A stretch of DNA of 64,000 nucleotides from Prochlorococcus sp. AG-347-I04 (GCA_003281625.1 QCBL01000001.1:270006-334005); one strand, 5' to 3'. Positions 8,966 to 18,341 are shown, counted from the stretch's first letter. Translations and numbers: made by a program. The notes: generated by a model from the sequence alone, not told the origin.

Positions 8966-9439
8966 TCAAGAAATACTTTCCAAAAAACCGTTTACAGAGT
9001 CTTCTAAAATATCAAGGACATAATCGAAGCCCTCATCGCCTCCAAAATATGGATCAGGAACTTCTTGCTCATTAAACACTGATCTAAAATCTTGTATTTT
9101 TTTAATTGATGCAAAATCAGTTGAAGCTGTTCTATTTTTAAGATCTTTAATATTTCTAAAATTTGAGTTATCCATAGCAAGAATATAGTTAAATTCGTCG
9201 AAATCTTTGCTAGTAATTTGACGAGCCCTGCTTAAGATATTTATATCTCTTCTTTCTGCGGCAATTCTCATCCTGGAGTCAGCTTTTTTTCCAATATGCC
9301 AACTCCCAGTTCCAGCAGAATCTACAATAAAGTGATCTATTAATCCTTTCTTTTCTAGTAGACTTATAAAGATAGCTTCTGCTGCAGGAGACCTACAAAT
9401 ATTTCCCAAACATACAAAAAGAACAGAAAATTTTTTCAT
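8966..9439 (-). CDS. Low-molecular-weight protein tyrosine phosphatase
   Basis: A 157-residue cytosolic phosphatase of the LMW-PTP/arsenate reductase fold. The P-loop 'VCLGNICRSPAAE' near the N-terminus gives the C(X)5R active site, C10 to R16, and 'VPDPYFGGDEGFD' near residue 125 carries the general-acid Asp. In bacteria such enzymes often act on tyrosine kinases of polysaccharide export, but no such kinase is nearby. It lies 31 bp downstream of pebB on the same strand and may be read through from the bilin operon. Confidence 0.93.
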   Translation of the reverse strand: MKKFSVLFVCLGNICRSPAAEAIFISLLEKKGLIDHFIVDSAGTGSWHIGKKADSRMRIAAERRDINILSRARQITSKDFDEFNYILAMDNSNFRNIKDLKNRTASTDFASIKKIQDFRSVFNEQEVPDPYFGGDEGFDYVLDILEDSVNGFLESIS

Positions 9440-9470
9440 ATGATTTCAAATTTCAATAATTATAAGACTT

Positions 9471-10232
9471 TTAAGTAGTAAATAAAACTTCTTTAATTAA
9501 AGATTCAGTAAATTCTTTACCAAACAAACTCGACAACATTGGCCTTGCTGGATCATTATCTCTTCTATATTTCAAATAATTATATTGACCATTTATTAAT
9601 TGTTTTTGCATTTCAATATTGGCTTCTTTGCTTTCGAAAAGAATTTCCAGATACAAATTAAGATATTCCGTAAATGAGGAATAAAGCTGGTTAGCTATTA
9701 AAAAATCACTTCTTTCTTCTTTTGGTAGTTTTGACCAGACTAGTCCTGGAGAAAAAAATCTAGCTACATCAGCAGACATTTTTTCAGCTAAAGGGAGTGA
9801 TGAATGACAACGAGTTTTAAGTTCTATCAATTTTTTTATTAATTCATTGCTATATTGGTTTTCTATTTTTAATGAAGGCTGAAAATCTAATACTAATAAA
9901 TGAATATTAGGTAGAGAAACAAAATCTACTCCAAAAAATGGGACGTTATAAATAGTATTAGGAATAATTAAAAAATTCAAAACAGAATAATTTGGACTAT
10001 TAATACACACTGCTCTTGCGAATTTAATTCTTTTTTTATGCGATACACCCCAAGTAGAGAGATTCACATTTTTTTTTGATTTTTTTGAACCATAAGTTGA
10101 ATCTTTATAAGAATATTCCGAGGGTATTATTTTTTCTAAACAGTTATATTTACATAAATTATTAGTTAAATATTTTAGAAAATTATGCCATGTCCACTCT
10201 GGCCTATAAAAAATTGTATCTTGTATTAACAT
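9471..10232 (-). CDS. pebB: Phycoerythrobilin:ferredoxin oxidoreductase
   Basis: A ferredoxin-dependent bilin reductase (HY2 family) of 253 residues that reduces 15,16-dihydrobiliverdin to phycoerythrobilin. Family features are '[15 protein letters not shown]' near the N-terminus, '[21 protein letters not shown]' split over about 105-125, '[11 protein letters not shown]', '[10 protein letters not shown]' and the '[13 protein letters not shown]' block near the end. Its ATG directly follows the pebA stop codon (pebA ends at 10233), so the two are surely translated as a pair that channels the intermediate. PebB rather than PcyA or PebA is inferred from order and length. Confidence 0.92.
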   Translation of the reverse strand: MLIQDTIFYRPEWTWHNFLKYLTNNLCKYNCLEKIIPSEYSYKDSTYGSKKSKKNVNLSTWGVSHKKRIKFARAVCINSPNYSVLNFLIIPNTIYNVPFFGVDFVSLPNIHLLVLDFQPSLKIENQYSNELIKKLIELKTRCHSSLPLAEKMSADVARFFSPGLVWSKLPKEERSDFLIANQLYSSFTEYLNLYLEILFESKEANIEMQKQLINGQYNYLKYRRDNDPARPMLSSLFGKEFTESLIKEVLFTT

Positions 10233-10943
10233 TCAATGAATAATCTCATTATTTAATGTAAAAAGAAATTTATCAATAAATTTTTTTGTCCATTTTTCTC
10301 CAAAAAAAGATTTAAACAATTTATCTGCAGGATCTTTTTCAAAACTGTACTTATCATACTTTATTTGATTAATCTTTATTTCTTCTGCATTTAAAAATTG
10401 ATTAACAGGATTGGATTTATAAATATTTAAATAATTATTTACAAATGAATTGAATATATTATTTAAATCTCTATCAAGATTTAATTTATTTCCTCTACAT
10501 ATAATCACCCATGGTGAGAAATACTTTTTTGAATCATATATATTCTTCATTTTATTATTATCAAATGCAGAATATTTTTTCTTAATATTACCTAAACTTG
10601 AACAATATTTTTCAAGATACTTGCCTTCTTGAATTAAAGGTTGATAATCAAGTATTGCTAATAACTTTTGAGAAGTTCCAAACCATAAAATATCAGCTCC
10701 TAAAATAGGCATTTCACTATCAAAATTTGGATAGGCGACCGTATTAAACACTTGTAGTTTTTTACCACCATCTAATCTTGTTATTCGCCACTTTCTAAAT
10801 TCGGAAGATGAAAAAAGCCAATTTTTAATAATGTATTTTGAGTCTTCATTTTTATGTTCTTTGAATTCGCTAGATATTTGTACTTCATGACCATTTAATT
10901 CATCAATATTGGTTTTAAGGAAATCAACTAATGAATCAAACAT
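10233..10943 (-). CDS. pebA: 15,16-dihydrobiliverdin:ferredoxin oxidoreductase
   Basis: The second bilin reductase, 236 residues, performs the first two-electron reduction of biliverdin IXalpha at the C15 bridge. It shares the HY2-family plan with PebB: '[18 protein letters not shown]' (around 85-103), 'LAILDYQPL', '[11 protein letters not shown]' and '[15 protein letters not shown]' at the C-terminus. It follows ho1 with a 6-bp gap and abuts pebB with none. Order ho1-pebA-pebB is the arrangement known in Prochlorococcus, where bilin serves a remnant phycoerythrin rather than phycobilisomes. Confidence 0.92.
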   Translation of the reverse strand: MFDSLVDFLKTNIDELNGHEVQISSEFKEHKNEDSKYIIKNWLFSSSEFRKWRITRLDGGKKLQVFNTVAYPNFDSEMPILGADILWFGTSQKLLAILDYQPLIQEGKYLEKYCSSLGNIKKKYSAFDNNKMKNIYDSKKYFSPWVIICRGNKLNLDRDLNNIFNSFVNNYLNIYKSNPVNQFLNAEEIKINQIKYDKYSFEKDPADKLFKSFFGEKWTKKFIDKFLFTLNNEIIH

Positions 10944-10949
10944 AAATTA

Positions 10950-11660
10950 CTAGGTCTCGGTGCTTCCTATCCTTACTTTTTTTGTAATGTAATTAAATAC
11001 AATCTTGCCTAAAACAGCAATCAAGTTACCTTCAAGCTCCTTAAACATTTTCATATTGTACGTAAAAGCTTGATTAGCTTCATCAATAATTTGGTCAGCA
11101 GTCTTTTGATTTATTGGAAGTTGATTCAAAGTAAGGGAATATTCTTCCTTGAATTTCTTTTCATCAGCAATTAATTCAAACTCATAAAAATTTAAACCAT
11201 CATTTCCCTGCAAATTTAATGCTTTTTTAGCAATCCTTTTCAAAATTTGTCCCCCAGATAAATCTCCTATATAGCGTGTGTAGTGGTGACCAACCAATAG
11301 CTCTGGTGAATTTTTTGCGACCTCTCGGATTCTTTCAACATATTCTTTTGCAGAGTGAGAAATATTAATTTCGTTCTTCCAGTTTTCACCAAAATAAAAT
11401 TTAAGATCATTTACGAGAGTTTCTTTCCTGAATAATGATTTAAAACCTATAGGTTTTATTACTGGATGTTCCTCATTGACCAGTCTTTCAATTTCTTCTT
11501 CCATAGCCTCATAAACAAAATATAAATCACTAATTAATTTTCTATAAGATTTTTTTTCAACAACTCCTTTTAAAAAACAAGCCACAAAGCCAGTATTTTC
11601 TGCCATAGTATGGGATTTTTTTGTCCCTTCTCTTAATTGTCCTGCAAGAGCGACTGCCAT
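10950..11660 (-). CDS. ho1: Heme oxygenase (biliverdin-producing)
   Basis: Heme oxygenase opens heme to biliverdin IXalpha, CO and Fe2+ using reduced ferredoxin. The 236-residue length equals cyanobacterial HO-1. The proximal heme ligand is H17 in 'TKKSHTMAENTGFVACFLKG', and the distal helix carries 'YIGDLSGGQIL' with flexible glycines over the heme; 'HHYTRYIGDLSGG' is a strong signature. It is the first enzyme of the tight ho1-pebA-pebB run. A 57-bp gap separates it from the unknown gene upstream. Confidence 0.97.
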   Translation of the reverse strand: MAVALAGQLREGTKKSHTMAENTGFVACFLKGVVEKKSYRKLISDLYFVYEAMEEEIERLVNEEHPVIKPIGFKSLFRKETLVNDLKFYFGENWKNEINISHSAKEYVERIREVAKNSPELLVGHHYTRYIGDLSGGQILKRIAKKALNLQGNDGLNFYEFELIADEKKFKEEYSLTLNQLPINQKTADQIIDEANQAFTYNMKMFKELEGNLIAVLGKIVFNYITKKVRIGSTET

Positions 11661-11717
11661 ATATTTTGAATTATTTTTGTAAGTGTATTTAATCTACAAG
11701 GAAAATACATAAAACAG

Positions 11718-12149
11718 CTAATTTTTGTTACCAGCGGATGTTGTAGAGAATAGCTTATAAAGTTCTTTACAAACCAAAAAAAGGTTATCTTTTTGTTCCT
11801 TTTGTGGAAGATGAGTGCCAGTCATTTCCCACTCACCAATGGTAGCCACTCTCCATCTCTCGGATGGAACAATCATACCTCGCATTATTATTCCCAACAA
11901 TTTCGGGACTCTGTCCTTATTACCATTTTCAATTCTTAATTGTAAGAGTACCGCTCTACATTCAATAAGAGGACTCCACCCAGGAAAATGAAACGCAAAA
12001 TCAATAGTATCTTGCATGGATTCATTATTAGAATTGTCCCAGGGACTAAAGTTTACGCTTGCATCAGGAAAATATTTCCGAAACAAAGCTGCAGTAGAAG
12101 CAATTTTATTAGCTATTTCAACATTACTTACATTTGAACTCGCATTCAT
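11718..12149 (-). CDS. Conserved protein of unknown function upstream of ho1 (143 aa)
   Basis: I do not recognise this family. It is soluble, without signal peptide or membrane segments, with a compact globular look: 'AALFRKYFPDASVNFSPW', 'DFAFHFPGWSPLIECRAVLLQL' spread over 50-72, and 'PSERWRVATIGEWEMTGTH'. One Cys occurs in 'IECRAV' and another in 'LVCKELYK'. It is the first gene on its strand before ho1-pebA-pebB with a 57-bp gap, so co-transcription with the bilin genes is possible. The link to bilin metabolism is positional only. Confidence 0.8.
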   Translation of the reverse strand: MNASSNVSNVEIANKIASTAALFRKYFPDASVNFSPWDNSNNESMQDTIDFAFHFPGWSPLIECRAVLLQLRIENGNKDRVPKLLGIIMRGMIVPSERWRVATIGEWEMTGTHLPQKEQKDNLFLVCKELYKLFSTTSAGNKN

Positions 12150-12359
12150 ATATAGCTAAGTATTTTTTTGAAAAATGACATAATTTGCTTTAACTTGCTT
12201 ATTAACTACTTTTTCTTTTAATAAAGATGTTGAAATGCTGATCAATAAAGTATTCCCTATTCACATTTGAATAATAAATTTCTAGGTTTTAAAGAAATAA
12301 CTCTTTGCAAATTACAATACGAGGTACTTCAATTAGTTATCTTTTATTAATTCAATGCT
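12150..12359. other. Divergent control region before icd
   Basis: A 210-bp AT-rich gap between the unknown gene at 11718-12149 and icd, which are divergent, so it should contain both promoters. No RNA gene is recognised. An imperfect NtcA-like site (GTA-N8-TCA, 12250-12263) is described in the findings. Confidence 0.35.
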
Positions 12360-13784
12360 ATGCCAAAATTTGAAAAATTAACTTTACCTAATGAAGGCGA
12401 GATAATAACTTTTAATCAAGGCAAGCCTAGTGTCCCTAATAATCCAATTGTCCCATTTATTAGGGGTGATGGTACTGGAGTTGATATTTGGCCTGCTACC
12501 CAAATCGTTCTGGATTCAGCGATTAAAAAAAGCTATGGAGATTTAAGAAAAATTAATTGGTTTAAAGTCTATGCAGGCGATGAAGCTTGCGAACTTTATG
12601 GAACATATAATTATCTACCTCAAGATACTATTGAAGCGATCAAACACTTTGGTGTTGCAATCAAAGGTCCTTTAACGACTCCCATAGGTGGAGGTATTAG
12701 ATCTCTTAATGTTGCATTAAGGCAAATCTTTGATTTATATAGCTGTGTTAGACCTTGCAAATATTATTCAGGAACTCCAAGCCCGCATAAAAATCCCCAA
12801 AATTTAGACGTTATTGTTTATAGAGAAAATACTGAGGACATCTATATGGGAATTGAATGGGAAGCGGAGGATAATAATTGTCTTGAATTAATTAATCACT
12901 TAAATAATTTTGTCATACCAAAAAGTAAAAATTTAAAAAATAGATCCATACCAAACGGATCTGGTATTGGAATAAAACCGGTAAGTAAAGCTGGTAGCCA
13001 GAGGCATATTAGAAAAGCTATTGAACATGCTAAAAGATTGTCAGGAGATAAAAGGCATGTGACTCTTGTACATAAAGGGAATATTATGAAATATACAGAA
13101 GGTGCATTTAGAGATTGGGGATATGAATTAGCAGTAAATGAATTTAGAGAAGATTGCATTACAGAAAGAGAAAGCTGGATTTTAGATAATATTCAGAAAA
13201 ATCCAGAAATTACAATTGAAAATAATGCTCGAAAAATTGAACCAGGATTTGACAAGCTTACAAATAACAAAAAAGCATTCATTTGCGAAGAAATTAATGA
13301 AGTTATTGCATCAATATCAAATTCTCATGGAGATGGAAAATGGAGAGAACTTATTCTTGTTGATGATCGGATAGCTGATAGTATATTTCAACAAATTCAG
13401 ACTCGACCTCAAGAATATTCAATTCTTGCAACATTAAACCTTAATGGGGACTATGTTTCTGATGCGGCTGCAGCAATTGTTGGAGGCCTGGGTATGGCTC
13501 CCGGTGCAAATATTGGAGATAATGCAGCAATTTTCGAAGCTACGCACGGTACCGCTCCAAAACATGCAGGCTTAAACAAGATTAATCCAGGCTCAGTAAT
13601 TCTTAGTGGTGTAATGATGCTTGAATATTTTGGTTGGGATGAAGCAGCTAACTTGATTACTAACGGTTTAAGTAAGGCAATAGAGCAAAAAAAAGTCACC
13701 TATGATCTTGCACGCTTAATGGAACCAAAAGTGGAACCCTTATCCTGCAGCAGTTTTGCTGAAGAAATTATCTCGAATTTCTAA
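12360..13784 (+). CDS. icd: NADP-dependent isocitrate dehydrogenase
   Basis: Icd converts isocitrate to 2-oxoglutarate and CO2 with NADP+, the main source of the carbon skeleton for nitrogen assimilation in cyanobacteria. The 474-residue length is the cyanobacterial form, longer than the 416-residue E. coli enzyme. Signatures are 'PFIRGDGTGVDIWPA' (about 32-46), the substrate block 'PIGGGIRSLNVALRQ' (the Ser/Arg site), 'VYRENTEDIYMGIEWEA', and 'NLNGDYVSDAAAAIVGGLG', 'EATHGTAPKHAG'. The ATG at 12360 has no strong Shine-Dalgarno. It ends 2 bp before the convergent kinase gene, with no clear terminator. Confidence 0.97.
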   Translation: MPKFEKLTLPNEGEIITFNQGKPSVPNNPIVPFIRGDGTGVDIWPATQIVLDSAIKKSYGDLRKINWFKVYAGDEACELYGTYNYLPQDTIEAIKHFGVAIKGPLTTPIGGGIRSLNVALRQIFDLYSCVRPCKYYSGTPSPHKNPQNLDVIVYRENTEDIYMGIEWEAEDNNCLELINHLNNFVIPKSKNLKNRSIPNGSGIGIKPVSKAGSQRHIRKAIEHAKRLSGDKRHVTLVHKGNIMKYTEGAFRDWGYELAVNEFREDCITERESWILDNIQKNPEITIENNARKIEPGFDKLTNNKKAFICEEINEVIASISNSHGDGKWRELILVDDRIADSIFQQIQTRPQEYSILATLNLNGDYVSDAAAAIVGGLGMAPGANIGDNAAIFEATHGTAPKHAGLNKINPGSVILSGVMMLEYFGWDEAANLITNGLSKAIEQKKVTYDLARLMEPKVEPLSCSSFAEEIISNF

Positions 13785-13786
13785 TT

Positions 13787-15136
13787 TTAAAAATTATTTT
13801 TATTTTCAAAAACTTTCCAAATATTAACAAGCGAATCTTTTGTGCCAATGTTTCCAGGATGAGTAACGATGGGAAGTTTTTCGCCATTTTTTAGGTTGTA
13901 TGTCACCACTGAAATCCCAGTTAAAATCTGTCCTTCAAGATAAACATAATCTGCATTCAGTCCTTTACTAAGAATCAAATTTGTTGTTATTCCACCTTTT
14001 GAAATCAAATATCCTATTTCATACTTCAAATCTGCAACTAATTCAGCAATGAAACAAGCAAGTAAATTATAAAAATTAAATAGTTCAGAAGAATCTAAGG
14101 AAATAAATTTTCTTGAAGTAAACAAAACAGGAGTTTTTCCTTGCTTAAGAGAAAATCTAATTTCTTTCAAAAATTTATTTTTAAACATGTTCCTTCGCTT
14201 CTGATTATTATCTGATGAAGTAATTTTAAAGAATTCAAAAACATCTAATTCAACTGGATTACAATTACTTAGATCTAATAAATTATTCAATTGTATTGTT
14301 GAAAGTTCTACATAAGATCCAACAATTATCAGTCCTGGAAGAAAACTCTTTTCTTTATTTCTTATTCTTAAATTAGAGAAAAATAATTCACTCTGAGAGA
14401 CACTTTTTTTCTCAGAAATTGAACTAATAAAACTTGCTGCAGTTCGAAAAAGGAATTTTTTGTGTTTAATTAATTTTTTAATTACCAAAGAAAATTTTTT
14501 TAGTTGAGAATAATTTTCTACATCTACAACTACATGTTTATTATTCTTTAAGTTCTTTAATGTTTGAAAAACAATATTATTTTCTTCATCATTTAGCATT
14601 TTGATATCTGACAATAAAAGATTTTGAATATCTTCAAAATTTATCTGAGATTTGCTTTGCTGAAATAAAAGATCCTTGACATTACTTGTCTCATATCCAA
14701 AAATATTATCTCTTGCAAAAATTGTTTGACTAATAGGAGTTTTATCAACAAAATGAGATCCATTAATTGTTAATCTTTTACCCTCTATGAAAGCTGGAAT
14801 ATGAAAAGTAGCATCAAAAGGACCTAAACAACTATTTAGAGCAATTGGCTCTAGATAGTTATGTCCTCGCAGAGTAGAGTCTCCTCTACTTATAAAAATA
14901 ATTTCTTCTTCATAGGCTTGAGAAGCAATCACAGTCTTAAGATTTTTGCAAATTTCCTCTATTGTTAATCTCGCATCATTTTCCGATAGGGACCTTGTAT
15001 TAGCCAAAATAAAAAATAAATTAGATTTATATTCAAAACCTTTGACTAAAGTTGAGCAGTCCCAATTAAGCAGTAATAAGCAACCGTGAACAGTTTGAGA
15101 GCCTGTGGGATCATCATCTATAACGACAAATTTCAT
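13787..15136 (-). CDS. Four-carbon acid sugar kinase family (DUF1537) protein
   Basis: About 449 residues from the ATG at 15136; the frame is open to 15157, but that would overlap the upstream gene. The N-terminal block 'KFVVIDDDPTGSQTVHG' and 'SRGDSTLRGHNYLE' (near residue 85) match the DUF1537 N-domain; the C-terminal 'LISKGGITTNLIL' and 'THPGNIGTKDSLVNIWK' match its nucleotide-binding domain. Studied members phosphorylate four-carbon acid sugars such as threonate or erythronate, normally beside a dehydrogenase and an aldolase. Those partners are absent here; instead an aldose epimerase and hydrolase precede it. The substrate is unknown. Confidence 0.85.
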   Translation of the reverse strand: MKFVVIDDDPTGSQTVHGCLLLLNWDCSTLVKGFEYKSNLFFILANTRSLSENDARLTIEEICKNLKTVIASQAYEEEIIFISRGDSTLRGHNYLEPIALNSCLGPFDATFHIPAFIEGKRLTINGSHFVDKTPISQTIFARDNIFGYETSNVKDLLFQQSKSQINFEDIQNLLLSDIKMLNDEENNIVFQTLKNLKNNKHVVVDVENYSQLKKFSLVIKKLIKHKKFLFRTAASFISSISEKKSVSQSELFFSNLRIRNKEKSFLPGLIIVGSYVELSTIQLNNLLDLSNCNPVELDVFEFFKITSSDNNQKRRNMFKNKFLKEIRFSLKQGKTPVLFTSRKFISLDSSELFNFYNLLACFIAELVADLKYEIGYLISKGGITTNLILSKGLNADYVYLEGQILTGISVVTYNLKNGEKLPIVTHPGNIGTKDSLVNIWKVFENKNNF

Positions 15137-15149
15137 AAGTATTGCATAA

Positions 15150-16004
15150 TTACTCAAGAGATTTTATTTGTATTGAGGCATTTAACCTTTTAGTGTCATT
15201 TGAAGGAATCATAATGTTTCTAAATCCATCAACAAAAGAATTTCGAGGACTAGTCCATGGTTCGAGACATATCATTCTTCTTGGAGGATCACTCCAAATA
15301 ACTCCTAAATCGAAAGGATATGGATGATTTAAAATTACCTCTCTTTTAAAAATTTTATCTCGAAAAGAGCTTATACCGGAAGTATACATAAGTAGATCAA
15401 CTCCTAAATTAATTTTGTTTAATTCATCCGAAGTATTACTTATAGTATTTCTTTCTTGATCCTGACAATTAAGTGGATTATTAATAAACTCTAAATTTTT
15501 GAAATCTGAAATATTAAAATAAGGATGCAAACCAAAATTTATAGGCATAGCAACGTCTGTTTTGTTGAAAATCGTAATTTCAAATTCTAAACAGTTAATC
15601 TTTAAGAACACTTTTATTTTTAGTTCGAAATCGAAAGGATAATATTTTTTAGTTTTTTTAGATTCATTTAAAAATAAATATAAAGATTTTTCATTTTCAT
15701 TAAAAGAGTATTGCCATTGCAAATCCCTTGCGAATCCATGTTGTGTTAGTTGCAAATAATCTTTTCCAAATACTGAATTAGAGGCATCGAGATTTCCACA
15801 AATAGGGAACAGAATTGGTATTCCGCCTCTGACACTTTTTGTTTTATCAATAAATCTTTTTTCATCAAAATATAGTATTTCTTTTCCTTCAGAAACCCAG
15901 TTAGTTATAAGCCCACCCCTCTTAGGACAAAATTTAATATAATTTTCCTCGTCTAATTGAAAAACATAAATATCTTTTTTATTATCAACAAAATTAACTT
16001 TCAC
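15150..16004 (-). CDS. Aldose 1-epimerase / hexose-6-phosphate epimerase family
   Basis: A 284-residue galactose mutarotase-like beta-sandwich protein. Visible markers are 'GGIPILFPICGNL' (around 60-72), 'LTQHGFARDLQW' (around 86-97) with a His, 'NFGLHPYFNIS' (around 158-168) with the second catalytic His, and 'FCLEPWT'-like 'MICLEPWTSPRNS' near the end. This combination is closer to the YeaD-type glucose-6-phosphate epimerases than to GalM. It lies 9 bp after the hydrolase gene and 13 bp before the DUF1537 kinase, so the three are probably co-transcribed. Confidence 0.87.
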   Translation of the reverse strand: MKVNFVDNKKDIYVFQLDEENYIKFCPKRGGLITNWVSEGKEILYFDEKRFIDKTKSVRGGIPILFPICGNLDASNSVFGKDYLQLTQHGFARDLQWQYSFNENEKSLYLFLNESKKTKKYYPFDFELKIKVFLKINCLEFEITIFNKTDVAMPINFGLHPYFNISDFKNLEFINNPLNCQDQERNTISNTSDELNKINLGVDLLMYTSGISSFRDKIFKREVILNHPYPFDLGVIWSDPPRRMICLEPWTSPRNSFVDGFRNIMIPSNDTKRLNASIQIKSLE

Positions 16005-16013
16005 AAAATCTCT

Positions 16014-16919
16014 TTACAAAGAATCAATCCAATCAAGTATGTGTTGATTAACTAATTCGGGGACTTCATCATGAGGACAATGACCAGCATCAAGAATCAC
16101 TTCTTTAGTATTTTCAGGAGTATATTTTTTATAAAGAAGTCTTTTGCTTGATGTGTTCATCCAAGGATCTTTACCTCCCCATAGGAGTAAAAGTGGGGAT
16201 TTCAACTTTTTGAACAATTTATCAAATGGTTCTCCTTGGACACCTGCAGGATTGAAAACACTTTTAAAAACGTTAAAGGCACCTGGATCAAGTGAAGGTT
16301 TTCTTATTGAATCAATTAGATAGTCATCAACATTAGTTTGGTTTTTATAAACATTGTTTAATGCTTTTTTTATATTTACTCTTCGTCTCATGCTTTCAAA
16401 TATAGTTCTTTGAATAAAAACATTGCCTCGCAAAAATGTTTCAAAGAAAGTTTTTAAAGATCTTTGTAAAAAACTATTATTTGATACCTTTTCTTCACTA
16501 AACATTCCAGCAGCATTAAGTAAAACTACTCCTGCAGATAGTTCTTTTAGTTCTGCACTTGCTGCTAAAGATGCATAACCACCTAAAGAGTTACCAACAA
16601 TAAATGTTGGTTTTTTAATAACTTCTTTCACATATGTTGCAACTTGATCTTTCCAAAGATGACTTGAATACTTTACATCTGTTGGCTTGGGACTTTTTCC
16701 AAATCCCAAAAGATCTATGGCATGTACTTCATATTTATCACTTAAAACAGGGATATTAAAACGCCAATGATCAGTGGAAGCTCCAAAACCATGTATCAAC
16801 AAAATTGCGCATGATTTTGGACTTTCTTCTTTAGGTTTTGCAGTAATAGTATGTATTGGATAATTCAAAAAATTCCATGCGTAATTCACCTCATCACTTA
16901 TAAGCACTCGTTTATCCAT
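16014..16919 (-). CDS. Alpha/beta hydrolase (paralogue of 44460-45377)
   Basis: A 301-residue alpha/beta-hydrolase. The oxyanion segment is 'LLIHGFGASTDHWRFN', the nucleophile elbow 'VGNSLGGYASL' supplies Ser, the acid is likely the Asp of 'LWGGKDPWMN', and the catalytic His is in 'DAGHCPHDEVPE'. No signal peptide. The family includes cyanobacterial and plastid esterases and C-C hydrolases near chlorophyll metabolism, but the substrate is not readable. It is the second gene of the minus-strand run antiporter-hydrolase-epimerase-kinase. A second gene in this window is clearly related. Confidence 0.88.
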   Translation of the reverse strand: MDKRVLISDEVNYAWNFLNYPIHTITAKPKEESPKSCAILLIHGFGASTDHWRFNIPVLSDKYEVHAIDLLGFGKSPKPTDVKYSSHLWKDQVATYVKEVIKKPTFIVGNSLGGYASLAASAELKELSAGVVLLNAAGMFSEEKVSNNSFLQRSLKTFFETFLRGNVFIQRTIFESMRRRVNIKKALNNVYKNQTNVDDYLIDSIRKPSLDPGAFNVFKSVFNPAGVQGEPFDKLFKKLKSPLLLLWGGKDPWMNTSSKRLLYKKYTPENTKEVILDAGHCPHDEVPELVNQHILDWIDSL

Positions 16920-16960
16920 ATAATAAAAATAATTTTAGTTAATTCTAGTAAAATTATTCG

Positions 16961-18328
16961 TTAAAGAAGACCTACTGGATCAGCCGCAACATCATCTGAA
17001 ATTTTATTGCCATCATTTGGGGGTTTGTCTTTTAAAACAATTCTCAATAAAACAGGTGCAAGGAATGTAGTTCCGATAACCATTAATAAAATAGCCGCTT
17101 CAAGAGATGGGGTTAACAACTTAGCGCTTGTTCCTAAACCAAGGAAAATTAAACCAACCTCTCCTCTAGGCATCATTCCTAAACCAACTACTAATCTATT
17201 AGTTGGTTTATCACTTGAAAATACCCATCCTGCAGCAATTTTTCCAATAATTGCAACAACTAATAAAAATCCTGCAACAACAAGAGCTGATCTGCTTGTT
17301 GGATCAAGTGGATTAATAACTGATAAATCCATTCCTGCTCCAACTAATACAAAGAAAATAGTTGCGAATAAGGATACTAAAGGTAAAACTGATTGTTGAA
17401 TTGCGTGATTATTTTTAGAACTACTTAGAATTAATCCAGCTGCAAAAGCACCTAAAGCTGCTTCCAATCCAATGGCTGTTGCCACGAAACAACACAATAC
17501 AAGTATCACAAAAGAGGCTACCACTACGGCTCCAGGAGCCTTTAATCTATCTAATAACCAATCAAAACCTGGGGCAGCTGTTCTACTTAATGCAATAGCA
17601 GCAATAACGAATACTACAGCTGCTGCAACTAATTTAATGATAGGAGCAATTTCTAAAGTGCCTCCGGCAGCAAGGGCGACTACAACTGCCAAAATAACAA
17701 TTCCTAGGATATCGTCTAACACTGCTGCACCAATAACAATCTGTCCTTCTCTAGTTTTTAAATAACCCAACTCACCAAAAACACTTGCAGTAATACCTAT
17801 ACTTGTTGCCGTCATAGATGCTCCAGCAAAAACTGCTGGAATTAGATCTACTTGGAAAATAAACATTAATCCAAGAGTTCCAAAGGCGAACGGTAAAATT
17901 ACACCAGCCATAGCAACTGTGAAAGCCTGAGCTCCTACAGCTACTAATTCCTCTAATTCACTTTCTAGTCCTGTTAGAAATAAAAGAGCATATAATCCCA
18001 GAGTTGCTACTGCTTGCAGAGATGGAAAACTTTCGAAATAAACATCAGGTACAGCTTCTGGGGGGATTGACGCTAAAGAACTAATAACATTTACAAGTCC
18101 TTCATTTAATTCGGTTCCAGCTGAAGGCGGTATCAACAAATGAAATCCTGATGCTCCTATTACAACCCCTGCAAGAAGCTCACCCACTATTGTTGGCAAG
18201 CTAAGTCTTACTAATACTTCTGCTAATGCTCTTGCAGCTAAAAATATCAATAGAAACCTTATAACTCCTATCAACGTTTCAGCAACTTCTAAATCATGCG
18301 CACTTAATTCAGCAAGTAAAGAGTACAT
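16961..18328 (-). CDS. CPA2-type Na+/H+ (cation:proton) antiporter
   Basis: A 455-residue inner-membrane transporter with about twelve hydrophobic helices. The family motif 'LSLPTIVGELLAGVVIGASG' (about 41-60) is typical of NapA/KefB/GerN, 'ASMTATSIGITASVFGELG' and 'LDDILGIVILAVV' (around 205) hold the ion-binding Asp pair region, and 'MMPRGEVGLIF' is the conserved charged block. There is no C-terminal RCK/TrkA domain, so it is a bare transporter core. It probably exports Na+ in exchange for H+, needed in sea water. It is divergent from glgP across a 132-bp region with an inverted repeat. Confidence 0.93.
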   Translation of the reverse strand: MYSLLAELSAHDLEVAETLIGVIRFLLIFLAARALAEVLVRLSLPTIVGELLAGVVIGASGFHLLIPPSAGTELNEGLVNVISSLASIPPEAVPDVYFESFPSLQAVATLGLYALLFLTGLESELEELVAVGAQAFTVAMAGVILPFAFGTLGLMFIFQVDLIPAVFAGASMTATSIGITASVFGELGYLKTREGQIVIGAAVLDDILGIVILAVVVALAAGGTLEIAPIIKLVAAAVVFVIAAIALSRTAAPGFDWLLDRLKAPGAVVVASFVILVLCCFVATAIGLEAALGAFAAGLILSSSKNNHAIQQSVLPLVSLFATIFFVLVGAGMDLSVINPLDPTSRSALVVAGFLLVVAIIGKIAAGWVFSSDKPTNRLVVGLGMMPRGEVGLIFLGLGTSAKLLTPSLEAAILLMVIGTTFLAPVLLRIVLKDKPPNDGNKISDDVAADPVGLL

Positions 18329-18341
18329 TTAAGTGTAAAAA

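Noticed and set aside
17007..17765. Plus-strand open frames of 130 and 97 residues inside the antiporter gene
   Set aside because: They are antisense shadows of a membrane protein; their composition (Thr/Ala/Pro-rich) is the reverse reading of hydrophobic codons.
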